In this document: positions 33,353 through 42,301 of the stretch, in pieces
How positions within the stretch are numbered: position 1 is the first letter of the stretch
Layout: every line of letters starts with the position of its first letter
NCBI GenBank assembly: GCA_003229305.1
Contig: QIDH01000092.1
Location: forward strand, 1 to 47,407
Direction of reading: 5' to 3'
Length of the DNA stretch: 47,407 bases
Source of the DNA: Acidimicrobiia bacterium
GTDB lineage: Bacteria > Actinomycetota > Acidimicrobiia > Spongiisociales > Spongiisociaceae
Notes under the pieces: model-generated
Database searches by the model: none
What the model was told of the DNA's origin: nothing
The model's input: the letters and a program-made list of their open reading frames with translations, nothing else
Program-made: the position numbers and the translations under genes

Positions 33353-35410
33353 ATGGCGACTATCGCGCCACAGAAAATCGCGACGGTCTTCAGACGACCG
33401 GAAGCGACAACCGGCTTCTGGTCGTGGATCACGACGGTCGATCACAAGAAGATCGCCGTCATGTACGGCTATACCGCGTTCGGATTCTTCATCGTCGGAG
33501 GGATCGAGGCGTTGCTGCTCAGGATCCAGCTCGCCGGCCCAGACGGAACGTTCTTGACCGCAGCCCAATACAACGGCCTGTTCACGACCCACGCGGTCAC
33601 GATGATTTTCCTATTCGTGATGCCAATGGCGTCCGCATTTTTCAACTACCTGCTGCCGCTCATGCTCGGGGCAAGGGACGTTGCCTTCCCGCGGATGAAT
33701 GCCGTCTCATATTGGATCTTCCTCTTCGGCGGCATCTTCATCTACTCGAGCCTCTTCTTCGCCACCAACCCCGCTCCGCTGGGCGGGAATCTGCCAGGCG
33801 GCGCACTCGATGCCAGCCCGCTCGGGTCGATCCCCAACGGAGGCTGGTTCTTATACGCGCCGAATTCGGGCACCCAATTCTCGCCGGGGACCTCCATCGA
33901 CTATGCGGCGCTCGGCCTCCAGATCCTCGGCATCGCGTCGCTTATTTCCGCTGTGAACTTCATAGTCACGATCTTCAACATGCGCACCAAGGGCATGCGC
34001 CTGCTGAGGATGCCTGTGTTCGTTTGGATGACCCTCATAGTTGCATTCCTGCTGCTCTTCTCCCTGCCGATCATCGCGATCGCCTTGTTCATGCTCACGG
34101 CCGACCGGCAGTTCGGCAGCGTGTTTTTCGTGGCCAGCTCAGGCGGAGACCCGATACTGTGGCAGAACCTCTTCTGGCTGTTCGGCCACCCAGAGGTGTA
34201 CATCCTGATCCTTCCCGCGATGGGCATGGTGTCTGAGGTGCTGCCGGTTTTCTCCCGCAAGCCGCTGTTCGGGTATCCGGCGATTGTTTTCGCAGGCGGA
34301 GCCATCGCATTCCTCGGTTTCGGGGTTTGGGCTCATCACATGTTCTCTTCGGACATCCCTACCGTTGCCCAGGCGGCCTTCGGTCTTTCGACCATGACGA
34401 TCGCCATTCCGACCGGGATCAAAATCTTCAACTGGATCGCCACGATCTGGGGAGGCCGAATAAGACTCAAGACGCCGATGTTGTTTTCACTTGGGTTCGT
34501 GGCGCTGTTTGTGATCGGGGGACTTTCGGGAGTCACCCACGCAATCGTTCCCTCCGACTGGCAACAGACGGACACCTACTACATCGTCGCCCATTTTCAC
34601 TACGTGCTTTTCGGTGGAGCCGTATTCGGACTGTTCTCAGGCCTCTACTACTGGTTCCCGAAACTGACCGGTCGTATGTACAACGAACGGCTCGGGCAGG
34701 TTCATTTCGGCCTGATGTTCCTGGGTACGAATCTCACCTTCGGACCCATGCACTGGCTCGGCCTCCAGGGCATGGTCAGAAGGACGTGGGTCTACTCTGC
34801 CGACACCGGCTTGGGTCCTTGGAACATGGTGGTGAGCATTGGTGCATTCATCATTGCGCTGTCGATTTTCGTTTTCATGGTCAACTGGACCTGGTCAAAA
34901 CGAAAAGGGGAAATCGCACCGAACGACCCATGGGATGCCCGTACGTTGGAATGGACCATTCCTTCGCCAACTCCCGAGTACAACTTTGGCGTCGAGCCGA
35001 CCGTTACGGCTCTCGATGATTTCTGGCATCAGAAATATGACGAGGACGATGAGGGTCGGGCGGTCCGCAGACCCGAAGCAGACGAACTCGTCGATCGACT
35101 GATCGAAGCCAACGGCAACCCGACTACCGAGATCCACCTCCCTGCCCCCTCCTACTTCCCGATTATTGCCGGATTCGGGATGATGCTGCTCGCCTACGGG
35201 ATCATCTACCACACGCGACCATGGGGGATCCCGCTCATCGTTGTTGGGATCCTGATGCTGATTTCTTCCCTGCTCGGCTGGGGTGGAGAGCCCCTGGAAG
35301 AGGTCCACGAGGAGCATCTCGATGGCCAGGGCGACTCGGATCACGATCCAGGCAGTTTGGACCCGAACCAGGAGTCAACGCCAAGAGAGCTCGCCGGAGT
35401 GGAAGATTGA
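33353..35410 (+). CDS. ctaD: Cytochrome c oxidase subunit I, C-terminally extended
   Basis: 685 residues; about 540 residues make the twelve-helix heme-copper core. The heme a/a3 and CuB ligands appear in T-T-H-A-V-T-M, G-H-P-E-V-Y (H279 and Y283, the cross-linked pair), V-W-A-H-H-M-F and V-A-H-F-H-Y-V. After the core come a soluble acidic segment (about 545-590) and two further helices near 600-650. This resembles fusions of a subunit-IV-like piece onto subunit I. ATG 33353 is preferred over an upstream in-frame start at 33320 that would overlap ctaC. It receives electrons from CuA and reduces O2 while pumping protons. Confidence 0.96.
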   Translation: MATIAPQKIATVFRRPEATTGFWSWITTVDHKKIAVMYGYTAFGFFIVGGIEALLLRIQLAGPDGTFLTAAQYNGLFTTHAVTMIFLFVMPMASAFFNYLLPLMLGARDVAFPRMNAVSYWIFLFGGIFIYSSLFFATNPAPLGGNLPGGALDASPLGSIPNGGWFLYAPNSGTQFSPGTSIDYAALGLQILGIASLISAVNFIVTIFNMRTKGMRLLRMPVFVWMTLIVAFLLLFSLPIIAIALFMLTADRQFGSVFFVASSGGDPILWQNLFWLFGHPEVYILILPAMGMVSEVLPVFSRKPLFGYPAIVFAGGAIAFLGFGVWAHHMFSSDIPTVAQAAFGLSTMTIAIPTGIKIFNWIATIWGGRIRLKTPMLFSLGFVALFVIGGLSGVTHAIVPSDWQQTDTYYIVAHFHYVLFGGAVFGLFSGLYYWFPKLTGRMYNERLGQVHFGLMFLGTNLTFGPMHWLGLQGMVRRTWVYSADTGLGPWNMVVSIGAFIIALSIFVFMVNWTWSKRKGEIAPNDPWDARTLEWTIPSPTPEYNFGVEPTVTALDDFWHQKYDEDDEGRAVRRPEADELVDRLIEANGNPTTEIHLPAPSYFPIIAGFGMMLLAYGIIYHTRPWGIPLIVVGILMLISSLLGWGGEPLEEVHEEHLDGQGDSDHDPGSLDPNQESTPRELAGVED

Positions 35411-36045
35411 TGAGCGATATTGTTCATGACGACTTGACCGAATCGGCCGACGACCACGACTCGCATGGCCACCATGAATCGACCGGTGTAGACAACCGCA
35501 AGCTCGGAATGTGGTTTTTCCTGTCCTCCGAGTTCCTCTTCTTCGGCACATTGATCACAAACTACCTCCTCTTCAAGGGCCGTGACTTTGGACCGGGCTC
35601 GATCTATCCGGTCGAGTTCTACGACATCCCGTTCACGTCGATCAGCTCCTTCGTTCTGCTGATGAGTTCGCTCACAATGGTGCTCGCCCACGCCGCCTTG
35701 GTCAGGGGCGACCAGAACCAAACAAGGACATGGTTGGCGGCAACGGGAATGCTCGGGTTGGTGTTCGTATCCGGCCAGTTCTTCGAGTTCACCGAGTTCG
35801 TCAACGAGGGACTCAAGCTGACCACGAACCCGGCGGCATCAGCCTTCTTCCTGCTGACCGGATTCCATGGCATCCATGTCGTGGTTGGGGTGGTGTTGCT
35901 TCTATCGCTGTGGGGCAAATCCGTGCGACAGCCTGGCGGTCTGTCACCAGAGCAAGGCCTCAGCGTCGAATTGGTTGGACTGTACTGGCACTTCGTGGAC
36001 ATAATCTGGATCGTCATCTTCGTAGTTGTGTATCTCATCCAATGA
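35410..36045 (+). CDS. ctaE: Cytochrome c oxidase subunit III
   Basis: 211 residues: a His/Asp-rich cytosolic N-terminus (about 1-30), then five helices beginning K-L-G-M-W-F-F-L-S-S-E-F-L-F-F, the typical short bacterial subunit III. F-H-G-I-H-V-V-V-G and Y-W-H-F-V-D-I-I-W-I near the end are family signatures. ATG 35410 overlaps the ctaD stop (TGATG), so the two are coupled. The His-rich start might bind metal but carries no known motif. Confidence 0.95.
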   Translation: MSDIVHDDLTESADDHDSHGHHESTGVDNRKLGMWFFLSSEFLFFGTLITNYLLFKGRDFGPGSIYPVEFYDIPFTSISSFVLLMSSLTMVLAHAALVRGDQNQTRTWLAATGMLGLVFVSGQFFEFTEFVNEGLKLTTNPAASAFFLLTGFHGIHVVVGVVLLLSLWGKSVRQPGGLSPEQGLSVELVGLYWHFVDIIWIVIFVVVYLIQ

Positions 36046-36055
36046 GGGGTCGATC

Positions 36056-36376
36056 TTGAGCCAAGCGGTAGAAGTCCATCACCCAAAACCGAAGGACTAC
36101 ATCAGGATCGCAGTCGTCCTCGGAATCTTGACAGGTTTTGAAATCGCCTTGTTCTACCTCGAGAGCGCGGTTGGCGACGACCTGCCGGGCTGGGTATTTC
36201 CGGTCGCTCTTCTCAGCCTGAGCGCCATCAAGTTCTTGATGGTCGTTGCATACTTCATGCACCTTCGTTATGAAAAGCCGATGCTGAGTCGGGTCTTTTC
36301 GATCGGGGCCGTGCTGGCACTCAGCCTTTTCTTGATTCTCCTGGCGATCTCCGGCCAGATCGTTGTTTTTGGATGA
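36056..36376 (+). CDS. Cytochrome c oxidase subunit IV family protein
   Basis: 106 residues, three helices. A short hydrophilic N-terminus, V-H-H-P-K-P-K-D-Y near 6-14, is followed by G-F-E-I-A-L-F-Y and the conserved K-F-x-M-V-V-A-Y-F-M-H-L-R near the middle helix, the mark of the CoxD/CyoD-like prokaryotic subunit IV. I start it at TTG 36056 because GAGGGG at 36044-36049 is 6 nt upstream; the site overlaps the end of ctaE. Helps assemble or stabilise the CuB site in relatives. Confidence 0.85.
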   Translation: MSQAVEVHHPKPKDYIRIAVVLGILTGFEIALFYLESAVGDDLPGWVFPVALLSLSAIKFLMVVAYFMHLRYEKPMLSRVFSIGAVLALSLFLILLAISGQIVVFG

Positions 36377-36412
36377 TCTCCTCCTGGTGAGGTCGAAAAC
36401 CGTGGACCCAGA

Positions 36413-37249
36413 ATGACCGGTTTCGCGATACAGGCAGGTTTTCCTTCGTGGCACCCACACTGGGATGTCTGGGCCCTGGTCCTCGTATTGGGCGTGGGCT
36501 ATTGGTACGCGACAACCAGATTCCGCCCAACAGGCGAGGAGTTCAACGCAGCGGCGGCAAAGAGGAAGGCGTTGGCCTTCGGGGCTGGAGTGTTCGTTCT
36601 TTGGCTCGTCTCTGATTGGCCGCTGAACGACCTGGCAGAAGAGCGCCTCTTTTTCTTCCATACGATCGAACATGTGGCCCTCGGGCTTGTAGTGCCTCCT
36701 CTGCTTCTCGTTGGCACACCCGCCTGGCTGGTTCGTAAAGTCTTCGCAAATCGGTACACCCTCCGAATCGTGCGCCCACTCGCCCACCCAGCACCCGCGT
36801 TTTTTTTGTTCACCGTCCTGTTCGCCGGAATGCACTGGCCGGCGGTGATCAGGTTGATGGTTACGGTGCCGTTCGCCCACTTTTCTCTGCATACCTTGCT
36901 GATCGCGGCCGCGTTCATCACCTGGCTACCCGTCTTCAGCCCGATCCCAGAAATACCACGATTGCAACCCGGCATGCGCATGCTCTATCTGGCCGCCCAC
37001 TCGTTGCTACCGACCGTGCCTGCCTCTTTTCTCACGTTAGGGCGCACCCCCCTCTACGACGTTTACGCACAAGCGCCTCGAATCTGGGGAATCGACGCTC
37101 TCACCGACCAGGCTCTCGCCGGAATCGTCGTGAAACTTGGCGGCGGGGCAATCCTCTGGGGAATGATCACGGTCATGTGGTTCAGGTGGTACGCAGATGA
37201 GGGCCGGTCGGATCGGATCGAGCGGGACCTGCGAAAGGGCGCGCACTAG
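36413..37249 (+). CDS. ctaG: caa3-type oxidase assembly protein CtaG
   Basis: 278 residues, seven helices. Family landmarks: W-H-P-H-W-D-V near 13-19, S-D-W-P-L-N-D-L-A near 67-75, H-T-I-E-H-V-A-L-G near 83-91, the loop between helices with F-A-G-M-H-W-P near 137, and a His near F-S-L-H-T. This is the CtaG of Bacillus-type caa3 oxidases (DUF1404-like), distinct from the Cox11 protein that is also called CtaG. It is needed for assembly of the copper centre. Last gene of the operon; the repeat A2 hairpin directly follows. Confidence 0.9.
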   Translation: MTGFAIQAGFPSWHPHWDVWALVLVLGVGYWYATTRFRPTGEEFNAAAAKRKALAFGAGVFVLWLVSDWPLNDLAEERLFFFHTIEHVALGLVVPPLLLVGTPAWLVRKVFANRYTLRIVRPLAHPAPAFFLFTVLFAGMHWPAVIRLMVTVPFAHFSLHTLLIAAAFITWLPVFSPIPEIPRLQPGMRMLYLAAHSLLPTVPASFLTLGRTPLYDVYAQAPRIWGIDALTDQALAGIVVKLGGGAILWGMITVMWFRWYADEGRSDRIERDLRKGAH

Positions 37250-37274
37250 GCAACTCGGAGAGTTGCTCGGCGCG
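37237..37274 (+). repeat. Dyad repeat A2 after ctaG
   Basis: GGGCGCGC (37237-37244, overlapping the ctaG end) precedes the hairpin CAACTC-GGA-GAGTTG (37251-37265); GGCGCG follows at 37269-37274. It matches repeat A1 (32062-32107) in the inner stem and the left GC block. Likely an operon-end terminator belonging to a dispersed repeat family. Confidence 0.5.
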
Positions 37275-37385
37275 ATGCGTGCGGACTCGGCGGTTGGGGT
37301 TAGCGGACAACCGAACTGGCGATGAGCCATCTGACGAAGAACTATGAATGACTGCCTGGCAGGCGGGCCCCTATTGGCGCTCGCT

Positions 37386-39200
37386 CTAGGTTCCGTGACG
37401 ATAAGCCGCTACATCGGGAGAGGCGGGTTGATCAGACGTTGCCTTTGGAACGGTGAGTTCGAATGTGCTGAGTCCGGCTTCGTAGCGGTAGGTGAGATTG
37501 CCGCCCATGAGTCTCGCCAGCCGACGGGAGACCGTCAGACCCAAGCCCACAGATGAGGGATTGATCGCGGACGTATGGGACCGCTGATAGGGCTGGAATA
37601 CCTGCTCCCAGAGCTCTTCGGGGATCCCGGGACCATCGTCGGTGACCACAACCCTGACCACATCTCCATGTGTTTCTATGGAACACCGGACGGTCGGCCC
37701 TCCATAGCGGATTGCGTTGGTGAAGAGGTTGTGAATGATCTGGCGGAACCTGCCAGGGTCGACGGTGGCACTCGATGGCTCTGAGTCGTCGAGGACCACA
37801 CCGATCGACATTCCAGCCACCCTGACCACTTTGTGAATCTCTTCTGCGATCGGCACGTCCTCAGGCGCGAGGACCAGCGAATCGGAATCGAGGCGGGTTA
37901 CCACAAGTAGATCCTCCACGATATTGGCAACGTCGCGCGCCTGTTCGGCGACAACTTCAATGATTTCGAAGGTTTCCTTGGTGGACCGAGATTCGAGACT
38001 CTCTCTCAGTTCTTCGGTGAAACCGACGACGGCGGTCAAAGGGGTCCGAAGCTCGTGGCTCACCGATGCAACGAATTCGTCTTTGGCGTCGATCACCGCC
38101 TGGAGGCGTTCCTGGGTATCGGTCCGGGTCCAGTATGCGCCGATCATCCTCGCTATGGATGGGAGGACGCTCAGATCCACCGCGTCCCATTCAGCGGTCC
38201 GTCTGGTGTCGGTGAACGACAGGTAGCCGTCCCACTCACCGTTGACCTCAATCGGAATGATCATGTCCGAAGCGATCCCCACATCGACGAACAACTGGCG
38301 CTCCTCATCCGTGTGTGCGTCACTCGGATAGAAGTAGGTTTCGCCAGATGCCAGCTTCTTGGCGATCCCGCTCGCAAGATCCCACGGCATCCTTTTTTTC
38401 CCGAGCACCACAGGTGAACCGCCCGCTCTCTTGACGACCCTGCGAACTTCCCTGCACAGCCGGCCCTCTTCGTCCAGAACATTCCTGGCCATGACAACGG
38501 CGTCGACCTGAAGGACGTCGAGCAGAATCTCGAGAGCTGAATCGAGCGACGGGATGTCGCCGTCCGAACTGAGTAGCGCCTGGGAACACGAGGCCATCGC
38601 CCGCTGGTAGTGGATCTGGCGGGATAACTCTGCGTAGAACTCTCCTCGTTCGCCCAGCGTCTCGTTCCCGCGCCGCAGGAACACGTAGAAGCCTGGGAGG
38701 TATGTTGCTCCGATCAGCACTGCCAGAACGGTGATTTCGGTTTGTGTCAATGACACCTCAAAAGGTGAGTCGAAGAACAGTCCGGAGGCCGCGACGAGAA
38801 CGCCTGCGGCAAAGATGGCCGTCGCTCTCCACCATGTGACGAGCAGCATTCCGGCCATCGCCAAGACCGTTATCGGGCCAAGCGTGAGAACTGCCGGCGG
38901 ACGGGCGAAAGCGACAACCAACGCAAGAAGAATCGTGTCGATGCCAAGAGCCAACTCTGGGCTCATGGTGGTATGTCTCACTTGGCTGAAGGCAAGAAAG
39001 CCGGCACCAAGGGCCGGCAACGCCAGAAACAAGCCTGGGGTCCAGGACAGTACGAGGCCCGCCCCAGCCAAGATGAGTGCGCCCATCAAAGCGCCCACGG
39101 CGCGACCCATGTGGTAGGCGCTGGCGGTTCCGCCGTAGGAATCGGTCGATTCGCTGCCCGAACGACGATCCACAAGGCGCGACGAAATTATCGTTGGCAT
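37386..39200 (-). CDS. Membrane sensor histidine kinase with GAF domain
   Basis: 604 residues. About six N-terminal helices (residues 30-180) are followed by a GAF domain (about 195-355), then HisKA with S-H382-E-L-R-T-P-L-T-A as phospho-acceptor, and the HATPase with N-box NLFTNAIRYGG near 491-501, G1 D-D-G-P-G-I-P and G2 V-G-L-G-L-T-V. All catalytic boxes are intact. No response regulator is encoded next to it, so it is an orphan in this window. The GAF domain suggests a cytosolic small-molecule or redox signal. ATG 39200; it is downstream of and codirectional with the 383-residue membrane protein gene (gap 52 nt). Confidence 0.92.
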   Translation of the reverse strand: MPTIISSRLVDRRSGSESTDSYGGTASAYHMGRAVGALMGALILAGAGLVLSWTPGLFLALPALGAGFLAFSQVRHTTMSPELALGIDTILLALVVAFARPPAVLTLGPITVLAMAGMLLVTWWRATAIFAAGVLVAASGLFFDSPFEVSLTQTEITVLAVLIGATYLPGFYVFLRRGNETLGERGEFYAELSRQIHYQRAMASCSQALLSSDGDIPSLDSALEILLDVLQVDAVVMARNVLDEEGRLCREVRRVVKRAGGSPVVLGKKRMPWDLASGIAKKLASGETYFYPSDAHTDEERQLFVDVGIASDMIIPIEVNGEWDGYLSFTDTRRTAEWDAVDLSVLPSIARMIGAYWTRTDTQERLQAVIDAKDEFVASVSHELRTPLTAVVGFTEELRESLESRSTKETFEIIEVVAEQARDVANIVEDLLVVTRLDSDSLVLAPEDVPIAEEIHKVVRVAGMSIGVVLDDSEPSSATVDPGRFRQIIHNLFTNAIRYGGPTVRCSIETHGDVVRVVVTDDGPGIPEELWEQVFQPYQRSHTSAINPSSVGLGLTVSRRLARLMGGNLTYRYEAGLSTFELTVPKATSDQPASPDVAAYRHGT

Positions 39201-39252
39201 GAAGCCATGATCAGATTGTCGGCAGGTCCCATCGGGAACTCAAATGCGAAAT

Positions 39253-40404
39253 TCAGACGAATTGGACAATCGCAGACGCTTCGCCTTCTTCAGAGGCCTC
39301 TCCCTCGTTGGGTTCCGCGAGCTGAGCGGCTATTAGGGCGAGCAGCGCAACCACGATGCCGACACCGGCGATCGCCGTTAGAACCTCACCTCGGGTGACG
39401 GCCAGATTTGGCCGCGACGCCATCAGCGAGGCGAACGCAAGTACCAGACCGGCGACAACAATCGCGATCACCGGCGCAAAACTCCGATACCGGACGAGAA
39501 CCGAACCAAGCGGGATGACGACGAGGAGAATGACCATTGCGGCGGCGATCGGGATGAAAAGAGCGTTGCTGATACGCAGCCGAACCGCCTCAGAGGATTC
39601 CTCGAAATCGCCCAACGCCCTCGGCTGGCCAAAGGCCTGAGTTGCAAGGCCGATGATCGCTCCGAATCCGGCACCACCAAGAACGAACGCCGATACGGTT
39701 GATCGCACGGAAAGCAGGGCGGTTCCGTCCAGGCCTTGCTCGTTGACGGCTGTGAGGATACCCATTCCAACCACGCCAAGGACAAAACCTAGGAGGCCCC
39801 CGAGGACAGCACTTCCGGCGGGGCGGCCTCGCAGGGCGTGACTTGGAGAGGAGAATCCACCCAGCGCCCTGGCGATGACTGCTATCACCGCACCAAACAA
39901 TGCAGACGCGACGCCAGCGGTGACACTTGCGGCCAGGGGCGTCACTTCGATCGCAGGCCCCGCCGGGTCACCGATCGTGGCCAGACGAGCGAGCAATAGT
40001 GGTGAGGACAGGACTACCCCGAACAGTCCGAGCGCAGCTCCAACGACGGCCCCGCTGCGGGCTGCGGCTCTCAGCCGATCAGCGATGGCGCCAGGCTCGA
40101 TTGCCTCCGGCTCGTCCGCTACGGGCGGCGCCGCCGTTTGAACCAAAGGGGATTCGGCCACGGAAGCTTGCACTGCTTCGACTACGGGCGGCTGTGGGGT
40201 GGTGGTGATTGCAGTATCGGCAGACTCTGGCACGGATTCGTCCACGGGCGGCGGGCTGCTGAGGCCGCCTTCGCCTGCCCATGAAGCGAGCACTTCATCG
40301 ACCGAGACACCTTGTGCCTGAGCCCTGGCCTGGGCGGATCGGATAATCAGCTCAGATGGTGTTCCCGCCATCTTTTCTGATACGGCTGAGACGAGATCGG
40401 ACAT
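39253..40404 (-). CDS. Multi-pass membrane protein with N-terminal helical motif
   Basis: 383 residues. The first 45 residues form a soluble helix pair, with S-E-L-I-I-R-S-A-Q-A-R-A-Q-A-Q-G then V-D-E-V-L-A-S-W, a pattern that I remember from the starts of several unrelated Acidimicrobiia-type proteins (unsure). A Pro/Glu/Val-rich low-complexity linker (50-105) follows, then about eight hydrophobic helices rich in Gly and Ala, with a short acidic end. Looks like a membrane protein with no known enzyme motif. ATG 40404. May be co-transcribed with the histidine kinase; a regulator-partner relation is possible but unproven. Confidence 0.7.
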   Translation of the reverse strand: MSDLVSAVSEKMAGTPSELIIRSAQARAQAQGVSVDEVLASWAGEGGLSSPPPVDESVPESADTAITTTPQPPVVEAVQASVAESPLVQTAAPPVADEPEAIEPGAIADRLRAAARSGAVVGAALGLFGVVLSSPLLLARLATIGDPAGPAIEVTPLAASVTAGVASALFGAVIAVIARALGGFSSPSHALRGRPAGSAVLGGLLGFVLGVVGMGILTAVNEQGLDGTALLSVRSTVSAFVLGGAGFGAIIGLATQAFGQPRALGDFEESSEAVRLRISNALFIPIAAAMVILLVVIPLGSVLVRYRSFAPVIAIVVAGLVLAFASLMASRPNLAVTRGEVLTAIAGVGIVVALLALIAAQLAEPNEGEASEEGEASAIVQFV

Positions 40405-40504
40405 TGGCGACCATGCTAATCATCGCAGCGCATGGCTCAACTGATCCTGATCGACAATTATTGCAAGTCCAGCGGGTGAACGTATCCCGTGCAACTCTTT
40501 CGGC

Positions 40505-41449
40505 TCAGGCCTCGGAGCGGTACCAGTTTAGGGTCCGCGAAATTCCCTCCTCGAGGCTTGTGGGTTTCGCTCCGAAGGTATCCGCAAAATCTGAGTGGTC
40601 GACGACAAAATCTTCCTCGAACTCATGGAGCATTTCGATGAGCTCACCGACCACCGGGTTGAACTTTCCTATGAGACGCAGGATGAGTTTCGGGGCACCA
40701 ACTGCCTTGCCCTTCGTTCCGGCAGACAGGTAGGCGAGATCCACGACCTGCGCCGTCGTCAGAGTCGGAGCGTTCGGCACGTGCCATGCTCGCCCGAGGG
40801 ACCGCTCGTCCTCGCCAAGTGTGACCAAGGCGTCGGCGAAATCGTCGATGTATGTATAGGTATGGAGACGATCCGGATCGCCGAGCACCGACGCATTCTT
40901 GCCAGCCAGGACTTTCGGGAAGACTCGCTGAGCCAGCGAGGAGACCCTCACTCCCGGCCCGTAGAAATCTGACGCACGTCCGGCAGTGGCCCGCAGATCC
41001 CCAGCCGCATGGAGCCGGGCCAGCTCGGTCGACATGGCGGCTCGGACAGCACCCTTCCTGGTCGTGGCCGAATACGGCATGTCTTCGGACATCGGGCGAT
41101 TGACGGGCCCGTACATGTAGAGGTTCTCGACCGCAACGAGGACCGCACCGGCCGCCGCAGCCGCCGCAGCGACCCCGGCCTGGAGCGGCTGGAACTTGTC
41201 TGCCCACTCGGTGTACGCGGGCTGGGCCGCCTGGTAGACGACCGAGGCATTCTCGATCACCGCAAGGGCCGATTCCGGATCGGTGACGTCACCTCTGACG
41301 GCCTCGACGCCCGGCACTGTGGATTCAATTCCGCTTCTCGTGACGGTCTTGACCTGGTGGCCTCGGCCGGCCGCAACCCGTGCAACGGCAGATCCAACTG
41401 GACCGGCGCCTATGACGACATGACAGTCCTTGCTCGCAGTTCCACTCAT
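40505..41449 (-). CDS. NAD(P)-dependent epimerase/short-chain-type dehydrogenase
   Basis: 314 residues, extended SDR fold. V-I-G-A-G-P-V-G-S-A-V near 12-22 is the nucleotide-binding loop (GxGxVG), D-V-T-D-P near 57 binds adenine, and the middle has N-L-Y-M-Y-G-P near 108 with a Tyr in a typical NmrA/atypical-SDR place instead of a clear YxxxK. The family includes nucleoside-sugar epimerases and sterol dehydrogenase relatives; the substrate is open. ATG 41449 has GAGGAAAG upstream. It is transcribed divergently from the TetR gene at 41539, which is likely its regulator. Confidence 0.8.
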   Translation of the reverse strand: MSGTASKDCHVVIGAGPVGSAVARVAAGRGHQVKTVTRSGIESTVPGVEAVRGDVTDPESALAVIENASVVYQAAQPAYTEWADKFQPLQAGVAAAAAAAGAVLVAVENLYMYGPVNRPMSEDMPYSATTRKGAVRAAMSTELARLHAAGDLRATAGRASDFYGPGVRVSSLAQRVFPKVLAGKNASVLGDPDRLHTYTYIDDFADALVTLGEDERSLGRAWHVPNAPTLTTAQVVDLAYLSAGTKGKAVGAPKLILRLIGKFNPVVGELIEMLHEFEEDFVVDHSDFADTFGAKPTSLEEGISRTLNWYRSEA

Positions 41450-41538
41450 TCTCTTTCCTCTTTCGACTATTCGCGTACGCCGTACAATATCCAAACGGTG
41501 TTCGCATAGCAACTTGTGTTCGGTATTCGACTATCGTG
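41450..41538. promoter_or_regulatory. Divergent promoter region with direct repeat TTCGACTAT
   Basis: 89 nt separate the epimerase start and the TetR start. TTCGACTAT occurs at 41462-41470 and again at 41526-41534, each next to one of the two starts. CGTAC occurs twice, at 41474-41478 and 41481-41485. These could be contact sites for the TetR protein. No perfect palindrome of classical TetR-operator length was found. Confidence 0.35.
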
Positions 41539-42228
41539 ATGCTCGTGACGAAGGAAACATTGACTCGCAGGGAGAGACTGCGGGCCGAGCTGATCACCGA
41601 GATCAAACGGGCCGCCAGGCGCCGACTGACCGAGTCGGGCGCCGGCGAGCTGTCACTGAGGGGCATCGCTCGCGACGTTGGAATGAGCCCCGCCTCGATA
41701 TACACATATTTCAAGGGGCTCGATGAGGTGGTCACAGGACTGATCGTCGACAGCTTCGAGGCGCAGGCCTCGGCGATAAGGTCCGCCTCGGCCGGGCAGG
41801 GCTCGATAAAGGAACGGCTCAAGAGAGCGACGTGGGCCTACCGGGTTTGGGCGCACGACAGCCCACAAGAGTTCCGGCTTCTCTATGAAAGTCCGATCGC
41901 CGGCTACCGCGCCCCAGAAGGTGGGCCCACGGTCGACGCCGCGATCGCAGTCATGAGCCCCTTCATGGAGCTACTCCGCGAGGCCTCCGCGACCGGGCAG
42001 ATCCCGCCGCCACCTCCTGGCCCTCCAATCGACACGGGTGCGACAGCACCAAGATTGGACGGGGGCATAGACTCAGACTGGCTCCGCCTCGGCATTGAAA
42101 TCTGGTCCCAGTTCCACGGATTTGTCTCTCTAGAATTGAATGGTCACATTCCACCTGGAAGCGCTCTTGACGATGTCTATGACCACCTCATCGACAACAT
42201 CGTCTCGCGCCTCGGGTTCACCGATTGA
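41539..42228 (+). CDS. TetR/AcrR family regulator (WHG-type C-terminal domain)
   Basis: 229 residues. The N-terminal HTH shows E-L-S-L-R-G-I-A-R-D-V-G-M-S-P-A-S-I-Y-T-Y-F-K with the family's Y-x-Y-F-K end of the recognition helix near 48-60. The ligand domain contains W-A-H-D-S-P-Q-E-F-R-L-L-Y-E, the WHG-domain type. ATG 41539; GTG 41536 directly before it is the alternative. It probably controls itself and the divergent epimerase. The ligand is unknown. Confidence 0.88.
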   Translation: MLVTKETLTRRERLRAELITEIKRAARRRLTESGAGELSLRGIARDVGMSPASIYTYFKGLDEVVTGLIVDSFEAQASAIRSASAGQGSIKERLKRATWAYRVWAHDSPQEFRLLYESPIAGYRAPEGGPTVDAAIAVMSPFMELLREASATGQIPPPPPGPPIDTGATAPRLDGGIDSDWLRLGIEIWSQFHGFVSLELNGHIPPGSALDDVYDHLIDNIVSRLGFTD

Positions 42229-42238
42229 CGCTTCGGGT

Positions 42239-42282
42239 TTTGGCGTCCAGAGGCGCAATATGTTGCAGCTTTGGACGCCAAA
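42239..42282. repeat. Dyad repeat B1 between convergent TetR genes
   Basis: Perfect 11-bp inverted arms TTTGGCGTCCA (42239-42249) and TGGACGCCAAA (42272-42282) around 22 nt that contain a smaller hairpin GCAA-TATG-TTGC (42255-42266). GGCCTCAG follows. A near-identical element is at 45342-45385. The two flank the 42.3-45.3 kb TetR/MMPL module. It probably acts as a bidirectional terminator. Confidence 0.75.
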
Positions 42283-42301
42283 GGCCTCAGCCGCCGAGTT
42301 T

